9,501 bases of DNA from Bryobacteraceae bacterium. GTDB taxonomy: Bacteria > Acidobacteriota > Terriglobia > Bryobacterales > Bryobacteraceae. Both the position numbers and the translations under genes were made by a program. The notes below the pieces were generated by a model that did no database searches, had not been told where the DNA came from, and was given only the letters and a program-made list of their open reading frames with translations. Numbering within the stretch: the stretch's first letter is position 1; every line of letters begins with the position of its first letter. Below, in pieces: positions 1-5,813 of the stretch. The DNA is taken from positions 1 through 9,501 of the forward strand of contig JASHQT010000329.1 in assembly GCA_030039005.1 (NCBI GenBank), written 5' to 3'.

Positions 1-359
<359 letters not shown>

Positions 360-1745
360 TCACGCTTCGAGATTATATCCTTCTTCGCCATGCATGCTGA
401 CGTCCAGGCCTTCCAGTTCCTGGTCGGGCGAGACGCGCACGCCGATCAGCATGTCGCAAATCTTGAGAATCACCAGCGTTCCCACGGCCGCGAGACTCCA
501 GGAGATCACGACGCCGATGAACTGATTCAGCACCTGGCCGGGCTGGCCGTCGACCCACCCCAAGGGGAGCGTCTTACCGGCGGCGTCCTTGAACGTGTCG
601 TTGACCGCCATGGTGGCGAAAACTCCGGTGAGCAGCGCACCCACCGTGCCTCCGGCGCCGTGCACTCCGAATGCATCCAGTGTGTCGTCATACCCGAATT
701 TGGATTTGACCACAGTGACCATGAAGAAGCAGATCATCCCGGCCAGGAAGCCGATCAGCAGCGCGGGGAAGGGCTTCACGAACCCCGAAGCGGGCGTGAT
801 AGCCACCAGTCCGGCGACGGCGCCGGAGATCCCGCCCAGCATACTGGGCTTGCCGTTGTGCACCCACTCGACGAACAGCCATCCGAGCGCGGCGGCGGCA
901 GTGGCGAAGTGCGTGGCCACGAACGCGCTAGTGGCGAGCGGGGAGGCAGCCAGCGCGCTGCCGGCGTTGAATCCGAACCATCCCACCCACAGCAGGCAGG
1001 CGCCGATGACGCTGATCACCAGATTGTGCGGCTTCATGGGCTCGGCCAAATAGCCTTTGCGCCTGCCCAGGTAGAGCGCGCACATTAAGGCCGAGACCCC
1101 GGAGCTGATGTGGACCACGGTGCCGCCCGCAAAGTCGAAGCACGGCACCTTGCCGCCAAGAGCCGCGTTGAGGAATCCGCCTTTGCCCCACACCATGTGG
1201 GCCAGCGGAAAATAGACGACGAACATCCACAGCACGGTGAACAGGAGCATGGCGCTGAATTTCATGCGCTCGGCGAAGGCTCCCGAGATCAGAGCGGGTG
1301 TGATGATGGCGAACATGAGCTGGTAGATCATGTAGGTCTGCTGCGGGATGGTGGCGGCGTAATCGGGATTGGGCGCGGCACCCACGCCGTTCAGAAACAA
1401 ATAGTGGAGGTCGCCGATGAATGGGACTCCTTCGCTGAACGCCAGGCTGTAGCCCACGATGGCCCAGATCACCGTCACTACGGCCATCAGGATGAAGCTG
1501 TGCATCATGGTGCCGAGCACATTTTTGCGGCGCACCAGCCCGCCGTAGAACAGCGCCAGGCCGGGGCCGGTCATCATCAGGACCAGCGCCGCGCTCACCA
1601 GCATCCAGGCGTTGTCACCGGCGCTTTGGGCGGATTTTACAGCGGCTTCGAGATTAGCGATGCGGGAATCGATGGAGGAAGGGGCGGACTGGGCGAGCGC
1701 CAACGCAGGCGCCAGTAATACCGCCCACACGACTCGGTTGGGCAT
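360..1745 (-). CDS. amt: Ammonium transporter Amt (AmtB family)
   Basis: This is an inner-membrane ammonium channel of 461 residues, a full-length Amt/MEP/Rh family protein. An N-terminal signal peptide (hydrophobic residues 5-17, ALALAQ before position 20) is followed by a polar stretch to about 45 and then the conserved opening DNAWMLVSAALVLMMTGPGL with FYGGLVRRKN. The pore twin histidines are H212 (DFAGGTVVH) and H362 (DAFGVHGAGG). They are 150 residues apart, as in E. coli AmtB (168 and 318). The first-motif Asp is D204, and F259 in GWFGFNAGSA matches the phenylalanine-gate position. The cytoplasmic tail (RVSPDQELEGLDVSMHGEEGY, about 437-457) has the conserved PII-binding form, which fits the glnB gene 27 bp downstream. 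No Shine-Dalgarno sequence precedes the ATG, but no other plausible start gives the signal peptide. The order amt then PII is the reverse of the common glnK-amtB order. Confidence 0.97.
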   Translation of the reverse strand: MPNRVVWAVLLAPALALAQSAPSSIDSRIANLEAAVKSAQSAGDNAWMLVSAALVLMMTGPGLALFYGGLVRRKNVLGTMMHSFILMAVVTVIWAIVGYSLAFSEGVPFIGDLHYLFLNGVGAAPNPDYAATIPQQTYMIYQLMFAIITPALISGAFAERMKFSAMLLFTVLWMFVVYFPLAHMVWGKGGFLNAALGGKVPCFDFAGGTVVHISSGVSALMCALYLGRRKGYLAEPMKPHNLVISVIGACLLWVGWFGFNAGSALAASPLATSAFVATHFATAAAALGWLFVEWVHNGKPSMLGGISGAVAGLVAITPASGFVKPFPALLIGFLAGMICFFMVTVVKSKFGYDDTLDAFGVHGAGGTVGALLTGVFATMAVNDTFKDAAGKTLPLGWVDGQPGQVLNQFIGVVISWSLAAVGTLVILKICDMLIGVRVSPDQELEGLDVSMHGEEGYNLEA

Positions 1746-1752
1746 AAGGTCT

Positions 1753-1758
1753 ATTGTT
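1753..1758 (-). promoter_or_regulatory. Weak candidate -10 box for amt-glnB
   Basis: On the minus strand AACAAT sits 7 bp before the amt ATG. It matches TATAAT at only four of six bases and has no recognisable -35 partner. The position resembles the other leaderless-type starts in this window. The same 108-bp gap (1746-1853) also holds ATCGCAA twice (1776-1782 and 1804-1810) and the inverted pair AATCGA/TCGATT (1781-1786 and 1814-1819). I see no sigma-54 site or other identifiable nitrogen-control element in it. Confidence 0.22.
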
Positions 1759-1853
1759 AACGCAGGTGAGAACGGATCGCAATCGAATTCCTGGATTGAC
1801 TGAATCGCAAGTTTCGATTAGCAAGGACAGCTACAAGGTCGATCCAGCGGAGA

Positions 1854-2162
1854 TCAGGAGCCGCTGGGCGGCTTCCATTTGAGCCCGGCGCTGAATTCCA
1901 GGCCGAGAATGTACTTCATGCCCTTGCGCGTGCAACTGCGGACCGACGCTCTGCCGTGCAGGCCGAGTGCGGCACACTGGACGGTCACGTAGGTTTGCTT
2001 GTCAATCGGGTCGGCCACCTCGACGCGCATTCCCGCGGCGGAAACGTTCATGGCCCGGCCGTTCATGAAACGGTCCGTCCCGCCACGGTCTTGCCAGACG
2101 ATGCGGGCGGGCGACGAAACTTCTGCCCGCTGGTGCCTGCGGAGTTCCCCTTCGTGCTTCAT
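1854..2162 (-). CDS. Single-domain PilZ protein (putative cyclic-di-GMP binding)
   Basis: This 102-residue cytoplasmic protein is essentially one PilZ domain. Both cyclic-di-GMP signatures are visible in the right order: RxxxR at R8-R12 (RRHQR) and N/DxSxxG at N39-S41-G44 (NVSAAGMRV). Beta-strand-like segments follow, ending in YILGLEF (84-90). PilZ proteins bind cyclic-di-GMP and pass the signal to a partner controlling motility, exopolysaccharide or secretion. No partner domain or neighbouring partner gene is seen here. Small stand-alone PilZ proteins are abundant in acidobacteria, many of unknown target. The start was chosen because ATG 2162 lies just before the RxxxR motif and 8 bp after a -10-like box. 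There is no Shine-Dalgarno sequence. Amt lies 108 bp downstream on the same strand, but a functional link is not evident. Confidence 0.88.
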   Translation of the reverse strand: MKHEGELRRHQRAEVSSPARIVWQDRGGTDRFMNGRAMNVSAAGMRVEVADPIDKQTYVTVQCAALGLHGRASVRSCTRKGMKYILGLEFSAGLKWKPPSGS

Positions 2163-2170
2163 TCGGTTGG

Positions 2171-2181
2171 AGTTTTATCAC
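2171..2181 (-). promoter_or_regulatory. Candidate -10 element for the pilZ gene (leaderless-type)
   Basis: The minus-strand sequence GTGATAAAACT lies 8 bp before the PilZ start codon. Placing the -10 at GATAAA puts transcription initiation within a few bases of the ATG. The same motif with the same 8-bp spacing occurs before the divergent gene at 2330. No -35 box is recognised. Confidence 0.4.
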
Positions 2182-2311
2182 TTTGAATCGATGTGAGCAA
2201 GGGTGAAGGACGCGGTTCGAGCCAAAAGGTTACAGGCCGGTCGCGGATTTATTGGACGGGCAATCGGCATGCGCAAGCGAATATGTTCCACTCTGGCGTT
2301 GTTCCGGAGGC

Positions 2312-2321
2312 GTGATAAACT
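2312..2321 (+). promoter_or_regulatory. Candidate -10 element for the CPxC gene (leaderless-type)
   Basis: GTGATAAACT ends 8 bp before the ATG at 2330. It is nearly identical to the element before pilZ and to GTGATAGACT at 3673. A GGAGG lies at 2306-2310 but is 19 bp from the ATG, too far for a ribosome binding site, and a transcript starting from this -10 would exclude it. The rest of the 167-bp divergent gap (2163-2329) shows nothing else I can identify. Confidence 0.4.
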
Positions 2322-2329
2322 GAAACCGT

Positions 2330-2539
2330 ATGGCAATCCCCAACGTGAAACGTTTCCGCCCTTTTTGCCCGTCCTGCAACGAGAGCTTCACCGTGATGGC
2401 GGTTCTTCCCAAGGACGCCGATGTGGATGCCTACCTGAAGGACGCTGTGGCGCGTCACGATCATAAGGCTTTTCAGGAAGCCAAGCAACAGCACTTCAAG
2501 GTTCGCGTCGGCCAACAGAAGCAGAAGAAAGCGAAGTAG
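2330..2539 (+). CDS. Small CPxC-motif protein of unknown function
   Basis: This 69-residue basic protein does not belong to a family I can name. A CPSC motif (C13-P14-S15-C16) follows a basic N-terminus (VKRFRPF), as in zinc-ribbon knuckles. It is the only cysteine pair, so metal binding would need His43, His45 or His55, or a second subunit. The middle (about 27-56) looks helical, and the tail from 57 is strongly lysine-rich (KVRVGQQKQKKAK), which suggests nucleic-acid or ribosome contact. There is no signal peptide or membrane segment. Support for being real: a promoter-like box 8 bp upstream, a compact convergent fit (17 bp) with the next gene, and protein-like composition. A redox CxxC role is the alternative. 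Confidence 0.68.
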   Translation: MAIPNVKRFRPFCPSCNESFTVMAVLPKDADVDAYLKDAVARHDHKAFQEAKQQHFKVRVGQQKQKKAK

Positions 2540-2572
2540 CTGCTGGCTATTGGCTTTTAGCTTTGGGCTCCG
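2538..2572 (+). repeat. Degenerate 7-bp tandem repeat (RGCTNNN, five copies) at a convergent gene junction
   Basis: Five consecutive heptads starting at 2538 each begin with AGCT or GGCT: AGCTGCT, GGCTATT, GGCTTTT, AGCTTTG, GGCTCCG. They span the stop codon of the CPxC gene and the last codons of the amidohydrolase. The pattern may be slipped-strand drift in a short spacer and has no evident function. Confidence 0.35.
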
Positions 2573-3585
2573 GAGGCCCGTTCGTTCAGCTTCAGGAGAC
2601 GGCGCGCGTTTCCCTCGTAGATTTTCTGTTTATCCGCGGCGCTGATGTCCAGGCCTTCGATGCAGCGGATGGTTTCGCGAATGTAGAGGCCGGGCGCGGG
2701 CTCGAACGGCACGTCGGAGGCGAACACGCAATGCTCGACGCCGAAGAAATCCAGGCCGCAGCGCGTGGCCGCCTGGCCGCCGAACAGTGCCGTGTCGGCG
2801 TAGAAATTGCGGAAATAATCGACCGGCCGCTTCTGCATGGATTTCCGCAGTGACACATAGTCTTCGTCGGAGGTGCGCGAGCCCAGCACATCCCAGCCAT
2901 AGCCCACGCGGCCTTCGAAATACGGGATCATGCCACCCATGTGATGCGTGACGATCTTGAGATGCGGATGGCGGTCGAAAACACCTGAGAACACCAGGCG
3001 CGACATGGCCACGCTGGTTTCATACGGCCAGCCGAAGGTCCACCAGATTTCGTATTTCGATCTGGGCTCGGTTTTGTAGTCGGGGAAATCGGCGCCGCGC
3101 GCCGGGTGCATCAGGATCATGAGATCGCGGCGGGCGGCTTCGTCAAACAGCGGCGCGAACTCGGGAAGGTCGAGCGGCTGGCCCGCGACGTTGGTATAAA
3201 TCTGGAATGCCCGCGCGCCGAGCTGCTGGGCGCTGCGCTCGATCTCTGCGAGCGAAGCGTCGACGTTGTTCAGCGGCAGCGCGGCGGCGAATCCGACGAA
3301 ACGGTCCGGGTACTTCCGAACCAGCTCGGCCAGGCCGTCGTTGGCGACGCGCGCCAATTCGGGCGATTTGTCCGGCGGCGCCATCACCTCCATGGGCGGG
3401 GCCGGCAGGCTCAGGAACTGGCAGTACTCGCCGAATTCGTCCATGACGCGAAAGCGCGCGTCGAGATCGGCGATGGTGGCGACGTTGCGCACGCGCTTTC
3501 CCATGTCCTTGCCGGCGAGGCCTGCTTCAATGACGTCGCGTGCATAACGCGGCGGAAAAAAGTGATTGAAAAGATCAATTTTCAT
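2557..3585 (-). CDS. Amidohydrolase family protein, ACMSD/LigW-like decarboxylase fold
   Basis: This 342-residue cytoplasmic protein has the amidohydrolase-2 (ACMSD-like) TIM-barrel layout, a group including ACMSD, gamma-resorcylate decarboxylase and 5-carboxyvanillate decarboxylase LigW. Motifs in order: IDLFNHFFPPRY (3-14), MHPARG with H160, THHMGGMIPYFEGR with H214/H215 (H215 aligns with the catalytic His of ACMSD HGGG), and FASDVPFEP with metal-ligand D291. The usual HxH (or ExH in some decarboxylases) at the first strand is F6-N7-H8 here, so one canonical metal ligand is missing. The WWTFGWPYE segment (181-189) is typical of decarboxylase-like members. The gene is divergent from a LigM-type O-demethylase, which supports a role in aromatic acid breakdown, but the substrate is unknown and plain hydrolase activity is possible. 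The start at 3585 was chosen by the family N-terminus and the TATAAT 11 bp upstream; no Shine-Dalgarno sequence is present. Confidence 0.88.
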   Translation of the reverse strand: MKIDLFNHFFPPRYARDVIEAGLAGKDMGKRVRNVATIADLDARFRVMDEFGEYCQFLSLPAPPMEVMAPPDKSPELARVANDGLAELVRKYPDRFVGFAAALPLNNVDASLAEIERSAQQLGARAFQIYTNVAGQPLDLPEFAPLFDEAARRDLMILMHPARGADFPDYKTEPRSKYEIWWTFGWPYETSVAMSRLVFSGVFDRHPHLKIVTHHMGGMIPYFEGRVGYGWDVLGSRTSDEDYVSLRKSMQKRPVDYFRNFYADTALFGGQAATRCGLDFFGVEHCVFASDVPFEPAPGLYIRETIRCIEGLDISAADKQKIYEGNARRLLKLNERASGAQS

Positions 3586-3596
3586 GAGCAGCGGCC

Positions 3597-3602
3597 ATTA
3601 TA
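3597..3602 (-). promoter_or_regulatory. Candidate -10 box (TATAAT) for the amidohydrolase gene
   Basis: A perfect minus-strand TATAAT ends 11 bp before the ATG at 3585, so transcription would start about 4-5 bases before the codon (near-leaderless). The region 17-19 bp upstream has no good -35 box and falls inside the 20-bp direct repeat, consistent with an activator-dependent promoter. Confidence 0.45.
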
Positions 3603-3613
3603 TCGAACGAAGC

Positions 3614-3653
3614 CTTAGCCCTCGAACGTCTCTCTTAGCCCTTGAAAGTCTAT
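3614..3653. repeat. 20-bp tandem direct repeat in a divergent promoter region, candidate operator
   Basis: Two adjacent 20-bp units, 3614-3633 and 3634-3653, match at 17 of 20 positions. Both begin CTTAGCCC and continue with CGAACGTC or TGAAAGTC. A partial echo, TCGAACGA, lies at 3603-3610. The 20-bp period places both copies on the same DNA face. The block lies between the minus-strand TATAAT (3597-3602) and the plus-strand GATAGACT (3675-3682), so a bound regulator could affect both genes. The binding role is inferred. Confidence 0.5.
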
Positions 3654-3672
3654 GGATCAGCGTCGAGTGCAT

Positions 3673-3682
3673 GTGATAGACT
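3673..3682 (+). promoter_or_regulatory. Candidate -10 element for the O-demethylase gene
   Basis: GTGATAGACT shares its core with the elements before pilZ and the CPxC gene. Initiation about 7 bp downstream would give a leader of roughly 55 bases carrying the ribosome binding site at 3726. No -35 box is recognised; that area adjoins the direct repeat. Confidence 0.35.
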
Positions 3683-3723
3683 GGCCGTTTGCGTTAGTGG
3701 TGCGACGCAACCGGGTTTACTAA

Positions 3724-5139
<1,416 letters not shown>

Positions 5140-5141
5140 CT

Positions 5142-5705
5142 TCAGCCCAGCAAACCAAACCGGCTCAGCGCGGCTAGAACCGTGCACGCGCAGGCCTCAG
5201 GCGTCTCGGATGCGGCGTCCACAATGACGTCGGCGTCGCCGGGTGGTTCGTAAGGATCGTCCACGCCGGTCATGCCCTGCAGCTCGCCGGCGCGCGCTTT
5301 GGCGTACAAGCCTTTCACGTCGCGTTGTTCACAAACTACGAGCGGCGTGGAGACATAAACCAGGACGAACCGCCCGTGTTCTCGGCCCGCTTGGTCCACC
5401 ATCGCGCGAGCCCTTTTTCTGGCGGCATCGTAAGGGCTGACCGCGGCGCAGATGACGGTCCCGCGGTGCCGCACGATCTCCGCGGCGATGAATCCTATGC
5501 GGGCGATATTGGTATCCCGGTCCTGGCGGCTGAATCCCAGGCCCGCCGAGAGATGGGTTCTGACGACGTCGCCATCCAGCAGTGTGACTGTCCGTCCGCG
5601 CCTCTCGACGAGCGCGAGCAACAGGCCCGCGATGGTGGATTTGCCGGCCGAGGGCAATCCCGTCAACCAGACACAAACTCCTTTTTGGCCCTCTTCCGTC
5701 CGCAT
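5142..5705 (-). CDS. cysC: Adenylylsulfate (APS) kinase, stand-alone
   Basis: This 187-residue cytoplasmic enzyme phosphorylates adenosine 5'-phosphosulfate with ATP to PAPS, for sulfate assimilation or sulfonation. The P-loop is GLPSAGKST (16-24). The APS-binding block LLDGDVVRTHLSAGLGFSRQ continues into DRDTNIARIGFIA (42-74). VSPY with Ser90 matches the family's conserved serine, and RDVKGLYAKARAGE (128-141) with MTGVDDPYEPP (145-155) completes the set. Length fits a single-domain CysC, not the CysNC fusion. The stop codon is 2 bp from the stop of the convergent O-demethylase gene, leaving no room for a terminator. No cysD, cysN, reductase or sulfotransferase gene is near, so the downstream use of PAPS cannot be read from context. 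A TATTAT box lies 10 bp before the ATG, with no clear Shine-Dalgarno sequence. Confidence 0.95.
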   Translation of the reverse strand: MRTEEGQKGVCVWLTGLPSAGKSTIAGLLLALVERRGRTVTLLDGDVVRTHLSAGLGFSRQDRDTNIARIGFIAAEIVRHRGTVICAAVSPYDAARKRARAMVDQAGREHGRFVLVYVSTPLVVCEQRDVKGLYAKARAGELQGMTGVDDPYEPPGDADVIVDAASETPEACACTVLAALSRFGLLG

Positions 5706-5715
5706 CCCATCCAGA

Positions 5716-5721
5716 ATAATA
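5716..5721 (-). promoter_or_regulatory. Candidate -10 box (TATTAT) for cysC
   Basis: TATTAT on the minus strand ends 10 bp before the ATG at 5705, predicting a leader of only a few bases. It matches the consensus at five of six positions; no -35 box is evident. Confidence 0.38.
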
Positions 5722-5788
5722 CGGGCTCTCCTATCTGCGACAGGGCTGCACCTCGCGGATCGGCACGCCTCACGCGTTGGCGAGACGT

Positions 5789-5794
5789 TAGAAT
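5789..5794 (+). promoter_or_regulatory. Candidate -10 box (TAGAAT) for the secreted modular protein
   Basis: TAGAAT matches TATAAT at five of six positions. Initiation about 7 bp downstream (near 5801) falls just before the GGGAGG ribosome binding site and 13 bp before the TTG start. The in-frame ATG at 5793 overlaps this box and so could not be on the transcript. No -35 box is recognised. Confidence 0.4.
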
Positions 5795-5801
5795 GCTGCT
5801 T

Positions 5802-5807
5802 GGGAGG
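5802..5807 (+). promoter_or_regulatory. Ribosome binding site deciding a TTG start
   Basis: GGGAGG ends 6 bp before the TTG at 5814, ideal spacing for that codon. It lies downstream of the competing ATG at 5793 and so cannot serve it. Confidence 0.6.
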
Positions 5808-5813
5808 CTCTCA

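Noticed and set aside
1110..1718. Plus-strand open frame of 202 codons opposite amt
   Set aside because: It is antisense to the transporter, with low-complexity His/Gln-rich composition and no recognisable motif.
1778..1794. Possible sigma-54 promoter (GG...GC) upstream of amt, as expected for nitrogen genes
   Set aside because: The GG-GC spacing is 9 instead of 10 and the flanking consensus bases are missing.
2213..2222. GGTTCGAGCC, resembling a tRNA T-arm
   Set aside because: No acceptor, D-arm or anticodon stem can be formed around it.
2565..2579. GGGCTCCGGAGGCCC palindrome as a possible terminator
   Set aside because: It lies inside the last codons of the amidohydrolase, the stem is imperfect and no T-run follows in either direction.
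3106..3618. Plus-strand open frame of 170 codons opposite the amidohydrolase
   Set aside because: It is antisense to a gene with clear family motifs and has no ribosome binding site or domain of its own.
5325..5813. Upstream extension of the secreted-protein frame
   Set aside because: It runs antisense through cysC and would bury the signal peptide in the middle of the protein. The TTG start with its ribosome binding site explains the gene better.
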